Source: Bifidobacterium polysaccharolyticum
GTDB lineage: Bacteria > Actinomycetota > Actinomycetes > Actinomycetales > Bifidobacteriaceae
Assembly: GCF_016101585.1 (NCBI RefSeq)
Contig: NZ_JACFQG010000002.1
Location: 310,001 to 374,000 of the forward strand
Direction: 5' to 3'
Length of the DNA: 64,000 nucleotides
This document shows positions 52,253 through 63,901 of this stretch, piece by piece. A program made the translations under genes and the position numbers. The notes under the pieces were generated by a model, which did no database searches, was not told where the DNA came from, and worked only from the letters and a program-made list of their open reading frames with translations. The first letter of the stretch is position 1. Every line of letters begins with the position of its first letter.

Positions 52253-54163
52253 CTAGCCGCGCTGGAAGCGGTTGAGCGCCGAAATAATGGCCTTGAGGGA
52301 GCTGGTGGAGATGGACGAATCGATGCCCACGCCCCAAATCACGCGGGACCTGGCCGGTTCGCCCACCTGGCATTCCACGTAGGAAGCCGCCAGAGCATCC
52401 GTGCCGGCGGTCATGGCATGCTCGGCGTAATCCAGAACCGAGACGGTCTGATCCAGGGACTTGAGCGCGTCCAGGAAGGCCGCGATTGGGCCATTTCCAT
52501 GTCCCTGAACACGCCGCCTCACCTCAGGATCACCCGGGGCAAGCCCCCGGTCCAACAGGGTGGCATCCAGGACGGTGTCGGATCCGTCCTCGCCGGAGGT
52601 GACTGCGACATTCAGCAGCTTGAAGCGTCCCCACTGGCGCAGGGTCTCATCGCGCTGATCGGCCATGGACTCTCCGCCGACCACGCTCCCGCCAGCTTCC
52701 ACGGGCAGGTACTCGTCCTTGAAGAGCCGCCAGATGTCGGCATCCTTGACCTCGCGCTTGGTCCTGTCGGCATAGCTCTGGACCAGCCGTTCGAACTCCA
52801 CCTGGAGACGCTTGGGCAGGTCCAGATGATGGTTGGCCTTGAGCAGGTAAGCCATGCCACCCTTGCCCGACTGGGAGTTGACCCGGATGATGGCCTCGTA
52901 GTTACCACCCACATCCTTGGGGTCGATGGGCAGATAGGGCACCAGCCAAAGGAAGTCGTCAGGGTTGGCATTGGCGCGCAGTGCGGCCTGCTGCCGAGCG
53001 TCCAGACCCTTCTTGATGGCATCCTGATGGGAGCCGGAGAAGGCCGTAAAGACGAAGTTGCCGACGTAGGGGTGCCGCTCGGAGACGGCGATCTGGTTGC
53101 AGTACTCCACCGTCCGACGGATGCCGGGCATGTCGGAGAAGTCCAGCTGGGGATCGATCCCCTGGACCAGCAGGTTCAGCCCCACCGTGCAAATGTCGAC
53201 GTTGCCGGTGCGCTCACCATTGCCCAGCAGGCAACCCTCCACCCGGTCAGCCCCGGCCAGCAGACTGAGCTCGGTGGCAGCCACGGCCATACCCTCGTCG
53301 TTGTGGGGGTGCAGGGAGAGCACCACCGCATCCCGGTCCTTGAGGTTGGTGGATATGTACTCCACCTCGTCGGCGAAGACGTTGGGGGTGGTCATCTCCA
53401 CGGTGTTGGGCAGGTTGATGATCATGGGATGCTCAGGCGTAGGCCGGATCACGTCGATGACCGCGTTGCAGACCTCCAGCGAATACTCAGGCTCGGCACC
53501 GGAGAAGGACTCAGGCGAGTACTCATAGGAGAGATCAGTACCCCCGGCATCGGCCTCCAGGGAGCGGCAGAGCTCGGCTGCGTCGGTGGCCAGCTTCTTG
53601 ATCCCGGCCTTGTCCTTGTGGAAGACGACCTCCCGTTGCAGAACCGAGACCGAGTTATAGAAGTGGACCACGGCCCTCTTGGCTCCACGCAGGGCCTCGT
53701 AGGTGCGACGGATCAGATGTTCGCGAGCCTGGGTCAGGACCACGATAGTCACATCGTCGGGAATCAGCTCGCGCTCTATCAGGAGGCGGATGAAGTCGTA
53801 ATCAGTCTCGGAGGCCGAGGGGAAGCCCACCTCAATCTCCTTGAAGCCCATGGATATCAGCAGATTCCAGAATCTCAGCTTGCGCTCGGAATCCATAGGG
53901 TCGACCAGGGCCTGGTTGCCGTCGCGAAGATCCACCGAACACCAACGAGGCGCCCGCTTCAGGGTCTTGCCCGGCCAGGTGCGCTGCGGATAGTCGAAAG
54001 GCACCTGCTTGTTATAGGCCACATACTTGTTGTAGGGCATGGCACTGGGCTTCTGCGGCGAACCCACAAACCTGGGGGGAGGCAGCAGCAGGTCGTTGTT
54101 CCCTCCATTGGACGCCGCGGCCTGGGCCGCAAGATCAAACACGGATGCACGATCCTGATCCAT
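52253..54163 (-). CDS. leuA: 2-isopropylmalate synthase
   Basis: First committed enzyme of leucine synthesis, condensing acetyl-CoA with 2-oxoisovalerate (636 aa, the long actinobacterial form). It carries the family start RWCSVDLRDGNQALVDPM, the divalent-metal HxH in SLHPHNDEGMAVAATE, the C-terminal regulatory leucine-binding domain, and the end FQRG. ATG 54163 has AAGGAGGAG upstream. The 250-bp leader contains no leucine-rich open frame, so attenuation by a leader peptide is not visible. Confidence 0.96.
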   Translation of the reverse strand: MDQDRASVFDLAAQAAASNGGNNDLLLPPPRFVGSPQKPSAMPYNKYVAYNKQVPFDYPQRTWPGKTLKRAPRWCSVDLRDGNQALVDPMDSERKLRFWNLLISMGFKEIEVGFPSASETDYDFIRLLIERELIPDDVTIVVLTQAREHLIRRTYEALRGAKRAVVHFYNSVSVLQREVVFHKDKAGIKKLATDAAELCRSLEADAGGTDLSYEYSPESFSGAEPEYSLEVCNAVIDVIRPTPEHPMIINLPNTVEMTTPNVFADEVEYISTNLKDRDAVVLSLHPHNDEGMAVAATELSLLAGADRVEGCLLGNGERTGNVDICTVGLNLLVQGIDPQLDFSDMPGIRRTVEYCNQIAVSERHPYVGNFVFTAFSGSHQDAIKKGLDARQQAALRANANPDDFLWLVPYLPIDPKDVGGNYEAIIRVNSQSGKGGMAYLLKANHHLDLPKRLQVEFERLVQSYADRTKREVKDADIWRLFKDEYLPVEAGGSVVGGESMADQRDETLRQWGRFKLLNVAVTSGEDGSDTVLDATLLDRGLAPGDPEVRRRVQGHGNGPIAAFLDALKSLDQTVSVLDYAEHAMTAGTDALAASYVECQVGEPARSRVIWGVGIDSSISTSSLKAIISALNRFQRG

Positions 54164-54417
54164 CTCTCCTCCTTCTTTCGTTCGTCGGAAACCGCAATAT
54201 CACCCGGCCATGGGTGTTCGGACAGGCCGAAACCGTGTCGGGGGTGCCATTATTTTACCGGAGGAGAGCCAGGACATGCGGTCCGGGTCCGCATTACGAC
54301 GCAGAGGAAGGCGAGGGCACAAAGTCTTGCGTAATTCGCAAGGTTATCCAAGCTGCAAACTCCAGACTAGGCAAGCACTTACAGAGTGCTCGCTGCATAA
54401 GATTCAGTTGAAGAGCC

Positions 54418-55038
54418 TCACTGGAAGAGTGAGACACCACGACGGCCCTCGCAGTAGGCGTTGCCCAGCCAGGTGTGGCGCGAGTTAGGCCAGACGGAAC
54501 CCAGACGGGGGGCGTTCTGGCTCATCCAGATGCTGGGCACGCGTCCATCGGCGCTGTGAGAACCCAGCAGGTTGAAACCGTTCTTGACCGCCAGCCAGTC
54601 GGGATGCTGGGTGGCGATGGCCAGACCCTCCTCCAAGGTCAGAGGGAGACGGTCGTCTGAGTCGATCAGCTTGCGGGCCACGTCCGGCTCGCGGTTGGTG
54701 TAGCAGGTCCCGGTGTGCGGTTCCAGGACGATGTAAAAGGGCCCCTCGGGGGGCTCGAACCCGTTCTGCGGTAGGAAGCTGGCAATGTCGCGCGGAGGCA
54801 TAGTGGTAAAGCCAGCCATGCGATTGATGCTGGTCCGGGCGATCAGCGACTCAGGCGAAACCAGCTCCCTGGTGGGGATGAGCAGGATCTGCTCGCCCAG
54901 CTCAGTGGACTCCAGTGCAGAGATCAGGGGCTGGGCCAAGGCTCTGAAAGCGGCGGCGCTGATGTCCGCCACATCCGGATAACCCAAGGCCACGATCCGA
55001 TCCAGTTGCCGCTTCACTTCTTGGGAAGATCTGGTCAT
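54418..55038 (-). CDS. DUF5701 family protein
   Basis: A 206-aa actinobacterial protein of unknown function. From memory the C-terminal blocks LTLEEGLAIATQHPDWLAVKN-like, RVPSIWMSQNAPRLG and SRHTWLGNAYCEGRRG match DUF5701. There is no signal peptide or membrane segment. It starts 42 bp after asd on the same strand, so it may be the last gene of the recR-lysC-asd run. Confidence 0.75.
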   Translation of the reverse strand: MTRSSQEVKRQLDRIVALGYPDVADISAAAFRALAQPLISALESTELGEQILLIPTRELVSPESLIARTSINRMAGFTTMPPRDIASFLPQNGFEPPEGPFYIVLEPHTGTCYTNREPDVARKLIDSDDRLPLTLEEGLAIATQHPDWLAVKNGFNLLGSHSADGRVPSIWMSQNAPRLGSVWPNSRHTWLGNAYCEGRRGVSLFQ

Positions 55039-55080
55039 GGCCTCCAGTCTAATCGGTGCCCCGCAGGCGGACCGATCATC

Positions 55081-56746
<1,666 letters not shown>

Positions 56747-56750
<4 letters not shown>

Positions 56751-57580
56751 GACCTTCCTTCCGTCATATCCCGTTGCCTGTCGGTGTGTGCAGCGGGGCG
56801 GTCCGGCAACTGGCCGGTCTCCAGATTGGGAATCTTGTCGACATCGACATCGTCGGGCATGATCAGCGTGCCAGGACGATGGGAAAAGGAACTGCGCACA
56901 TGAATGGGCATGCGGAAGCGCTGGGCATACTCCACGCAGCGCAGTGCCAGCACCTTGGATCCGCCGGCCGCCATCTCCAGCATCTCCTCGTATGAGATGC
57001 GGGCAATTCTTCGGGCGGTGGGCACAATGCGCGGGTCGGCAGTAAAAACGCCATCCACGTCAGTATAAATCTCGCAGACATCCGCATTGAGCGCCACAGC
57101 CAGGGCCACAGCCGAGGTGTCCGAGCCGCCGCGGCCCAAGGTGGTGGCATCGCCGTCGGAGTTGACCCCCTGGAAGCCTGCCACAATTCCCACTTCGCCC
57201 CGGTCCAGGGCCTTCATGACTCGCTGGGGTCGAACATGGCGGATGTGGGCTGCCCCGTAGCGTGCATCAGTCATAAATCCCGCCTGCGAACCGGTGAAGG
57301 AATGGGCATGCTCGCCTTGTGCATGGATACTCATGGCCAGCAGGCTCATGGAAATGCGCTCCCCCGCAGTCATGAGCATGTCCATCTCGCGGGCCGGAGG
57401 ATTGGAGTCCACATCCATGGCCTGATCGATCAGATCGTCAGTGGTGTCACCCATGGCGGAAACCACCACTGCGATGTCATTGCCAGCGCGCTTGGTATCA
57501 ATGATGCGCTTGGCCACACGCTTGATGGAGTCCGAGTCTGCCACCGAGGACCCGCCATATTTCTGAACGATAAGTGCCAC
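56747..57580 (-). CDS. lysC: Aspartokinase, catalytic subunit
   Basis: Phosphorylates aspartate, the first step to lysine, threonine and methionine (277 aa: only the kinase domain). The N-terminus is [20 protein letters not shown], followed by [14 protein letters not shown], the [17 protein letters not shown] nucleotide loop and the [17 protein letters not shown] segment. It ends with about 40 residues of linker instead of ACT domains, which are on a second cistron. In many actinobacteria one ORF encodes both parts with an internal start for the beta chain. It lies 157 bp downstream of recR. Confidence 0.95.
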
Positions 57581-57737
57581 TGCTGTTCCATCCCGCGACG
57601 GTTAAGCCACTAGACCATCATCTGCAACATGTTGATTACATGGATTATACGAACGACACCGTTCTATCAGACCCCCTCCACCAATATGCGAAACAATGAC
57701 GGCAACCGGGGAAGCCGTGAATCAGTGACTACGTGCC

Positions 57738-58340
57738 TTACAGATCCCGACGGCCGGAAATCGCCCGGCCGAGGGTGATCTCGTCAGCATATTCCAGATC
57801 ACTACCGACAGGCAGGCCGCTGGCCAGCCTGGTGACCCGAAGATCTAGAGGACCCAGCAGCCGTCCCAGGTAGGTGGTGGTTGCCTCGCCTTCAATGTTG
57901 GGATCAAGGGCCAGCATGACCTCCTTGACCTGATCCGTGCCCAACCGCTTCAAGAGCTCGGGAATGCGCAGATCACCAGGCCCGACGTTGGACATGGGGT
58001 CGATGGCCCCACCCAGCACATGATATAAACCCCGGTATTCTCCGGTACGCTCGATGCTCATGACATCCTTGGGCTCTTCGACTACGCAGATGATGCTACG
58101 GTCACGACGTGGATCCTGGCAGATGGGACATGGACTGGTCTCGCAAACATTGCCACAGATCTCGCAAAACCGAACCTTCTCCTTGGCGGTAACAATGGCA
58201 TCAGCCAGGTCCTGAGCACTGCGCCGATCGGCTCCCAGAATATAGAAGGCGATACGCTGCGCCCCCTTGGGGCCAATGCCCGGCAGCTGGGCAAAAGCAT
58301 CAATCAGCTCTTGAATGGCTCCATCATAGGTAGCAGCCAT
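57738..58340 (-). CDS. recR: Recombination protein RecR
   Basis: Zinc-finger and Toprim protein of the RecFOR gap-repair pathway (200 aa, normal length). The helix-hairpin-helix region is [17 protein letters not shown]; the C4 zinc finger is [16 protein letters not shown]; the Toprim region includes [19 protein letters not shown] chose ATG 58340, which overlaps the dnaX stop by one base (TGATG) and has GGAGG upstream; the ATG directly before it (58343) is also possible. It follows dnaX as in many bacteria. Confidence 0.96.
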   Translation of the reverse strand: MAATYDGAIQELIDAFAQLPGIGPKGAQRIAFYILGADRRSAQDLADAIVTAKEKVRFCEICGNVCETSPCPICQDPRRDRSIICVVEEPKDVMSIERTGEYRGLYHVLGGAIDPMSNVGPGDLRIPELLKRLGTDQVKEVMLALDPNIEGEATTTYLGRLLGPLDLRVTRLASGLPVGSDLEYADEITLGRAISGRRDL

Positions 58341-61267
58341 CATTCACCTCCCTGTCGCTGCGCCTGTTCCTGCCGGCGCTTTTGGACGTTAATCGGATTC
58401 TGGGGGTCGTCAGCAGCAAAATCCTCCACCTTAGTCACGTCAAACATTTTGGTCAGTTCATCCTGGTTCATGGCATTGTCCGCCCCGAGCCGGGCATCGT
58501 CCATGGAATAGACATCGTCCTCGGGATCCACGGAAGGCCCCGAATCCTGGGAGGCAGCCACAGCGGATGAAGCATCCTGACCGAGACCACTGGAGGCCGA
58601 GCTAGCGAAGCCTGCTGGCATCCTCCTGTCCTCAGATCCGGATGCCTTTGTCATTGCTCGGGAATCATCCGAGCCGCCTGCGGTACCCGAACCGCGATCG
58701 TCGCTCTGCATATCCGGCGAGGTTGGGATGCCAGTCGCCATGGTCCCTTCGTCAGCAACCGATCCGGTCCCCAATGTCGGAGCCGAGGTTGCACCCGAGG
58801 CGCTTCCCTGACCCGACGAATCAACCGATTTCGAAACTCCAGGCCCGTGGTCTGAAGCTTCATGGCTTTGACTGTTGGAGGACTCCGTAGAAACTGCAGC
58901 GGTGATTCCGGAATCGGGCAGGGCCCAAGGATCCGTGTCATCGCTCATGTCCGGCAGAGCAACTTTTTTGGACTCGTGGTCTTTCTGAATAGTGGTCCCG
59001 TCGCTGCCATCACCAGGCTGCCGGGTCTTTTGCGGCGCATGAGTCGCTGGAATGGGGTGAGCCCAGGGATCGTCGTCCGGCAACACCGTTGAAGCGGTTG
59101 AGCCGAAGCCTGCAGCCGGCAACGGTTCCGGAGACGAATGGACCGGGCCGCCGACCGGGTGGTGAGCGTCGTCGGAGTTTCCGTCGCCTGCAGCTTCTCC
59201 AGAGGTGGACCTTCCGTCCGACGTCGATGCTCCGGTCTCACCCTGGTGACCCGCCGAGGCCGTCATCTCCCTAGGGGCATGCCCTTGCTCCGTGGCCGCA
59301 TGAGGCATGACCGCCGCTCCAAGGTTCATGGTGGCCAAGCCAGCCCGAGCCAGAGCCACCTCCTTCTTGACCTCTGCCCGACGCTGGGGGGACATCTTGT
59401 TGACGGACTCTACCGTCTCGCCGTTAGCAGCCGTCCCTGATGGGGCGATCATAGTGTCCTGCCCGAACTCCTGGCGAGCGCGAACCATGACAATACGTGG
59501 AACTTTGGTCTCCCCGTCAACCGACTGCGCAGCCACGGCCATGGCGAAGGCATGCTGGCTGAGTGGACGGTCGAAGGTCATAGACAGTCGTTTGCGGCCG
59601 GAGGGGTCTGCTTTCATGTCCACGGCAGGCACCCGGTCCCGCACCACATATTGGCGGACCTCCTCCGGCAGGGCAGCCACCAGAGCATCCCAGCGCTTAT
59701 TCAGCTCTGTGCCGGTTGGAATCTCTGTTCCCTGTCCTCGCGTAGCCTCCGGTTGTACAGACTGCGGCGGTTCCGTAGACCGGGCAGGCCCGGAAGGATT
59801 GGTTGATTCGGTCTGCCCAGTTGGCGAGGAAGGGGCTTGCTTGCGCTCGGGTTGGGCAGAGCCTGAGCCGGAATGGGTGGGCAGTCCTTCGCCCTTTTGC
59901 CGTCCGCCAGCAGAGGAATCGGAATGAGAGCCTGCCATGCTCTGCGGCCCGGCAAAGGAGACAGGCGCTGCTGCAGACGATGATCCTGCTCTGCCAGGTT
60001 GTTCAGAGCGATCAGCCTCGTCAGCACGCCCAGACCGGGATGCTCTGGCCGGCCGACCGTTCTGCTGTGATCTGTCAGCGCCGATGAACCCGCTACGGGC
60101 GGGTGCCGGGGCCATGCCACCGGCGGAAGTTGCCCCTGGGGCCGGTGCCTGCTCCATAGGCTCGCAACCAATTGCCAGTAGCCTGGCAGCCAGCAGCTCC
60201 AAGCGCATCCTGGGCGAGGTGGCTCCGTTCATACCCGCCAGTGCATCATTGATGATGTCAGCCATTCTGGTCAGGACCTGCAGATCCAGAGCATTCGCCT
60301 GCCGATGCAGATCAGCCACCTGGTCGTCGTCGGCGTCCTCGCTCAGCACGCTCTCAGCACGCTCTCCCGCCAGTTTGAGAACCAGCAGGTCGCGGACATG
60401 GGCTAGCAGATCCTCAACGAAGCGCTGAGGCTCGAACCCGCCGACGACCACCTTTTGAATGACCCCGTAGAGGCCAGCCCCATCGTGGGCGATCAACGCA
60501 TCCACAGCTTCGCTGATGAGTGCGGCAGGAGTGAACCCCAGCAGCGCTACAGCCGCATCATAGGTAATGGTGTGCTCGTCAGCGCCTACCATGAGCTGGT
60601 CCAGCACGGAAAGAGTGTCACGCACCGATCCGCCTCCAGCCCGCATGGCCAGCTTGAGCACACCAGGCTCGGCCTTGATGTTCTCCTTTTCACAAATGCC
60701 CTCCAAGTAAGGCCCCATGACTTCCTGGGGCACCAGACGGAAGGGGTAATGGTGGGTGCGGGAACGGATGGTGCCGATCACTTTCTCCGGCTCTGTGGTG
60801 GCGAAGATGAACATAACATGTTCCGGCGGCTCCTCGACGATCTTCAGCAGGGCATTGAATCCTTGCTGGGTGACCATATGAGCCTCGTCCAAAATGAAGA
60901 TCTTGTAGCGGTCACGCACAGGGGCGAAACCTGCCCGCTCCCTAAGCTCCCTAGCATCGTCGACCCCATTGTGGCTGGCGGCGTCAATCTCCACCACATC
61001 GATGGAACCGGGGCCTCCTGTGGCCAGATCCCTGCAGCTGTCGCATTCGCCACAGGGATGGCTGGTCGGCCCCTTGGCGCAGTTGACGCAGCGGGCGAAA
61101 ATCCTGGCACTGCTGGTTTTTCCGCATCCCCTGGGACCGGAGAAGAGGTAGGCGTGGGTCAGCCGGTTCTCATCCAGAGCTCGGGTGAGAGGGACCGTGA
61201 CCTGCTTCTGACCGATTATGCCGTCAAAAGTGTCAGGCCGATACCGCCGATAGAGTGCTAGTGCCAT
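58340..61267 (-). CDS. dnaX: DNA polymerase III subunits gamma and tau
   Basis: Clamp-loader ATPase (975 aa). The N-terminal 370 residues are the AAA+ part: [18 protein letters not shown]-loop [18 protein letters not shown], zinc-binding cysteines in CGECDSC, Walker [32 protein letters not shown], and the collar. From about residue 375 to 930 there is a long Ser/Gly/Thr/Gln/Ala-rich linker interrupted by a folded segment near 510-610 ([20 protein letters not shown]), likely the tau C-terminal module. The extreme C-terminus is conserved ([19 protein letters not shown]). No slippery heptamer was seen, so a gamma form is not predicted. Confidence 0.95.
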   Translation of the reverse strand: MALALYRRYRPDTFDGIIGQKQVTVPLTRALDENRLTHAYLFSGPRGCGKTSSARIFARCVNCAKGPTSHPCGECDSCRDLATGGPGSIDVVEIDAASHNGVDDARELRERAGFAPVRDRYKIFILDEAHMVTQQGFNALLKIVEEPPEHVMFIFATTEPEKVIGTIRSRTHHYPFRLVPQEVMGPYLEGICEKENIKAEPGVLKLAMRAGGGSVRDTLSVLDQLMVGADEHTITYDAAVALLGFTPAALISEAVDALIAHDGAGLYGVIQKVVVGGFEPQRFVEDLLAHVRDLLVLKLAGERAESVLSEDADDDQVADLHRQANALDLQVLTRMADIINDALAGMNGATSPRMRLELLAARLLAIGCEPMEQAPAPGATSAGGMAPAPARSGFIGADRSQQNGRPARASRSGRADEADRSEQPGRAGSSSAAAPVSFAGPQSMAGSHSDSSAGGRQKGEGLPTHSGSGSAQPERKQAPSSPTGQTESTNPSGPARSTEPPQSVQPEATRGQGTEIPTGTELNKRWDALVAALPEEVRQYVVRDRVPAVDMKADPSGRKRLSMTFDRPLSQHAFAMAVAAQSVDGETKVPRIVMVRARQEFGQDTMIAPSGTAANGETVESVNKMSPQRRAEVKKEVALARAGLATMNLGAAVMPHAATEQGHAPREMTASAGHQGETGASTSDGRSTSGEAAGDGNSDDAHHPVGGPVHSSPEPLPAAGFGSTASTVLPDDDPWAHPIPATHAPQKTRQPGDGSDGTTIQKDHESKKVALPDMSDDTDPWALPDSGITAAVSTESSNSQSHEASDHGPGVSKSVDSSGQGSASGATSAPTLGTGSVADEGTMATGIPTSPDMQSDDRGSGTAGGSDDSRAMTKASGSEDRRMPAGFASSASSGLGQDASSAVAASQDSGPSVDPEDDVYSMDDARLGADNAMNQDELTKMFDVTKVEDFAADDPQNPINVQKRRQEQAQRQGGE

Positions 61268-61337
61268 GGTTCAAGGCTATCCATTTCTTTAGACACGCTC
61301 GCTTACCTTCCTAAGGCTTTCGCCCCGCTTCCTTCCC

Positions 61338-61733
61338 TCATCCACAGGGCTCGGGGCCTGCCCGGGCAGACTGGACCAAACGGGGCATCATCGGGACTCC
61401 GGTGTCTACGCCTACCGAGACCCTCACATCACCTCCATCCACCTGACAATCCGTCAGGACGCCACGGTTGAGCCGGGCGACCCGGGAGGCCAGATTACAT
61501 GGCTGAGCCTGTCCTTCGTCCAGGGCAGAAGCTGCAGCAAGAGCCGAAACATCGGCACCGGTACGTGCACGCGTCCGGCAGATCATGAGATTGCCCAGAA
61601 GCGCCGCCAGAACCAGACCCAGGCCGACCAGAGTCATCAGCATGATGCCCAGAACCGTGCCGGAACCCGGATCCGAACCCCTTATCCATGAACCGGAACG
61701 CTTCAGGCGCGTCTTTCTGGCATGTCCAGGCAT
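61338..61733 (-). CDS. TadE-like protein of the Rv3654c type
   Basis: A 131-aa protein with one N-terminal hydrophobic segment (TVLGIMLMTLVGLGLVLAALL, after GSG) and then RARTGADVSALAAASALDEGQAQPC, the arrangement of Rv3654c-like minor pilins. It lacks the Glu that follows the usual prepilin cleavage glycine. Its start is 3 bp after the stop of the TadE gene upstream. It is the last gene of the Tad cluster, 70 bp from dnaX. Confidence 0.8.
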   Translation of the reverse strand: MPGHARKTRLKRSGSWIRGSDPGSGTVLGIMLMTLVGLGLVLAALLGNLMICRTRARTGADVSALAAASALDEGQAQPCNLASRVARLNRGVLTDCQVDGGDVRVSVGVDTGVPMMPRLVQSARAGPEPCG

Positions 61734-61736
61734 GAC

Positions 61737-62114
61737 TCATTCCTCCCAGATGGCCACGGCAATGCCATGGACCTGTGCAGGCAGCACGCCCATTGGGCCG
61801 GCAACCACTGGACATGACACACTGACTGTCGTCTGTCCGGCTGATGGGCTCAGCCTCACCTGGGCATGCGGCCCAGCCATCCGGTGCACCAACTCTTGGG
61901 AATCGCTCTTGCCGCGAGTGATGATCAGGTCTCTGGCAGCCGCGTTGGCCGCATCCTGACAGACCATGCCAATCCTGATCGTCTGGGTCAGCGTTAGCAG
62001 TATGAGAGCCAGGACCATGACAGCAGGAAGAATGATGGCGAACTCGGCCGTTACCGTGCCATTATCGGATTGCCACCCTCGTCTCCGTCCATACCGTCTT
62101 TCAGCCGACGGCAC
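61737..62114 (-). CDS. TadE-like pilus assembly protein
   Basis: A 125-aa pseudopilin with a short basic leader, the prepilin-like DNG-TVTAEFAIILPAVMVLALIL segment (cleavage after Gly, Glu at +5) and a small periplasmic domain. TadE proteins assist Tad pilus assembly. It overlaps the Flp-like pilin gene upstream by 14 bp, so the two frames are close-packed. Confidence 0.85.
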   Translation of the reverse strand: MPSAERRYGRRRGWQSDNGTVTAEFAIILPAVMVLALILLTLTQTIRIGMVCQDAANAAARDLIITRGKSDSQELVHRMAGPHAQVRLSPSAGQTTVSVSCPVVAGPMGVLPAQVHGIAVAIWEE

Positions 62115-62481
62115 TGAGCGCCTTCTTCACCAGCCCCATCAGCAAAGTGCGTGTGGAAGGGGATTTGACAATTGCCAGCAATACACCGGCCAGCGTAGCG
62201 GCCGCCACCATGATCACGGCGTATTCAGCAGTGATGGCCCCGGATTCAGGCCTAGCCAGAACCACGCTCAGCCGCACATGCAGGGCACGCACTCCAGAAT
62301 CCATAGCCTGGCTGATGCGGACGTACAAAGCCGTCATGAACCGGTTGGAACGTTGCCTTATTCTTTGCAACCATTGTGATCCGGCACTTGCAGCAGACCA
62401 TGTCGTAGCCGACACCAATTGGCCTCCTGCCTGCCTTGTCTGTAGATGGAAGACCGTTGCAACCTCTTGTGGATATGTCAT
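62101..62481 (-). CDS. Flp-type pilin (DUF4244-like), unusually long leader
   Basis: The likely major pilin. The C-terminal 45 residues carry the prepilin sequence ESG-AITAEYAVIMVAAATLAGVLL, with cleavage after Gly and Glu-Tyr at +5/+6. Starting at ATG 62481 (AAAGGTGAG upstream) gives 126 aa with about 80 residues before the cleavage site, much longer than the usual leader of under 30. The frame is open to 62538. Later in-frame ATGs at residues 49 and 60 from this start would give a more normal leader but have no ribosome binding site. Confidence 0.78.
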   Translation of the reverse strand: MTYPQEVATVFHLQTRQAGGQLVSATTWSAASAGSQWLQRIRQRSNRFMTALYVRISQAMDSGVRALHVRLSVVLARPESGAITAEYAVIMVAAATLAGVLLAIVKSPSTRTLLMGLVKKALSAVG

Positions 62482-62667
62482 CGTTCTCACCTTTGTCTTT
62501 CCTCGTCTTCCCCACCCCGGCGAATAGCCATTCCTCAAAGAATCGGCATCCGATATCTTTCACTGTGCCCGTTCCAGCACGTCTCTGTCGCCTTGTCGGA
62601 TGCATGTGGACGAGTGGACCTGCATCGGCAACCTGTGGACAACTGTGCCCGTGAGAGCTCCACACCA

Positions 62668-63210
62668 TCAGGACATCCCACCCGCAAAGGCCGCAATGCA
62701 AGGGATGACTCCGATCAGCACGAAGGCCGGCAGAATACACAGCCCGGTCGGCACCAGCAGCCTGACCGCGATCGTCGCCGTGGTCTGGGCCAGCGCGCTG
62801 CGGGCATGGTGATCCAGTTGACGGATGGTTGTCTCGATACGCGTCAGAGGCGATGATCCCAAACGCCAGGACGGCTCCAAACAGTCAGCCAGGACCTGCA
62901 TGAACTGCCCGTAATCAGAATCGCCGATCGCCCCCGACCAGGACAGATCCCATCCGTTACCGCGTTCGAGCAGGTGAGCCACTTGAACCATCCGAAGCCC
63001 GTAAGGGCCTGGCAACAGCCCGCCAATAACCCCCAGAGCTCTGGGCAGAGAAGCCCCCTGACGAACAGCGACCCCCAGCAAGGCTAATACCAGGCTCAAA
63101 GGCGGAGTTGATACCTGCTCATCGGCTAATCGCTCACCAAAGCCGTCGAATTCCATGAGCAGAAAGGCCAGTATGGTCGACACAGCGGCAATCAGCGGTT
63201 TCAAATCCAT
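62668..63210 (-). CDS. Tad secretion inner-membrane protein TadC-like
   Basis: A 180-aa type II secretion F-domain protein of the short actinobacterial kind, with hydrophobic segments near the N-terminus (LIAAVSTILAFLLMEF) and C-terminus (LVPTGLCILPAFVLIGVIPC) and the helical F-domain between them. ATG 63210 with GGGAGG upstream is preferred over the open frame to 63318. Its start overlaps the stop of TadB by 10 bp, so the pair is coupled. It belongs to the Tad platform with TadB. Confidence 0.8.
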   Translation of the reverse strand: MDLKPLIAAVSTILAFLLMEFDGFGERLADEQVSTPPLSLVLALLGVAVRQGASLPRALGVIGGLLPGPYGLRMVQVAHLLERGNGWDLSWSGAIGDSDYGQFMQVLADCLEPSWRLGSSPLTRIETTIRQLDHHARSALAQTTATIAVRLLVPTGLCILPAFVLIGVIPCIAAFAGGMS

Positions 63211-63863
63211 AGATCCTCCCTGCCCAGCTCGTTCATCAGCTGATGTATCCAAACCAGACCAACAACATAGAAGGCCGCTCCAAGAATCAGACATATGGTT
63301 CCCGGGCCCGGGCGACATAGGAAGGTCAACGGTCGCGCACCCATGAACTCTCCCATGATGATTGTCAACACCGGCAAGGTCGACAGGAGCCGGATCGTGG
63401 CCCTGGGCACAGCAAAGGCTTTTTCCCGGGCCTCATCCAGCGCCGCCCGCCGCCTCTGCATAACCGCCACGGTCCGCAGTCCATCAGAAGCCCGGCAACC
63501 CATGATGGCGCTGAGCCCATAACAGGCCATCAGAGCCTGGGCCATAATTGTCAGAGTCGGCCCCCGTTCCTGAGGCAGGCATCGGTTCTCCAACATGGCC
63601 ATGACACGTTCCCGCGTGACCTCTTGGGTGGCGAACCGCCGCCCGGATGCCTCCTCGAAAGCCTCTATCAGACCGCCTCCATTGTCGACAAAGGCAAGCA
63701 GGGAAGTGATCAGCACCGCCAGGCCGGGCCGATCCGACTGTGCAGAGGGCTTGACTGACATGGCCTTGAGCCTTGCGGCCACGTCGCCTCTATGCGGAAG
63801 CAGGGCCAAACAGGCAACAGACGTTATCATCGCAGCCAACCAAGCTGCAGTCTCGCCATTCAT
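63201..63863 (-). CDS. Tad secretion inner-membrane protein TadB-like
   Basis: A 220-aa F-domain protein, likely the partner of TadC in the inner-membrane platform that drives pilin secretion. Hydrophobic segments occur near residues 5-25, 55-65 and 150-205; the central helical part contains MAQALMACYGLSAIMGC. ATG 63863 with GAGGTGG upstream is used. A TTG four codons upstream is possible. It overlaps TadC by 10 bp. Confidence 0.78.
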   Translation of the reverse strand: MNGETAAWLAAMITSVACLALLPHRGDVAARLKAMSVKPSAQSDRPGLAVLITSLLAFVDNGGGLIEAFEEASGRRFATQEVTRERVMAMLENRCLPQERGPTLTIMAQALMACYGLSAIMGCRASDGLRTVAVMQRRRAALDEAREKAFAVPRATIRLLSTLPVLTIIMGEFMGARPLTFLCRPGPGTICLILGAAFYVVGLVWIHQLMNELGREDLWI

Positions 63864-63901
63864 AATCCACCTCAACTACGCAGCGTTCGCCGAGGCGCTG
63901 G

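Noticed and set aside
52418-54334. A 638-codon plus-strand open frame
   Set aside because: It is antisense to leuA and has no family match.
54164-54417. A leucine leader peptide or T-box ahead of leuA
   Set aside because: The short frame there is Pro/Arg-rich without leucine codons, and no T-box consensus is visible.
54738-54770. GGGCTCGAACCC resembling a tRNA T-arm
   Set aside because: It lies inside the DUF5701 gene, and no acceptor or anticodon arm can be built around it.
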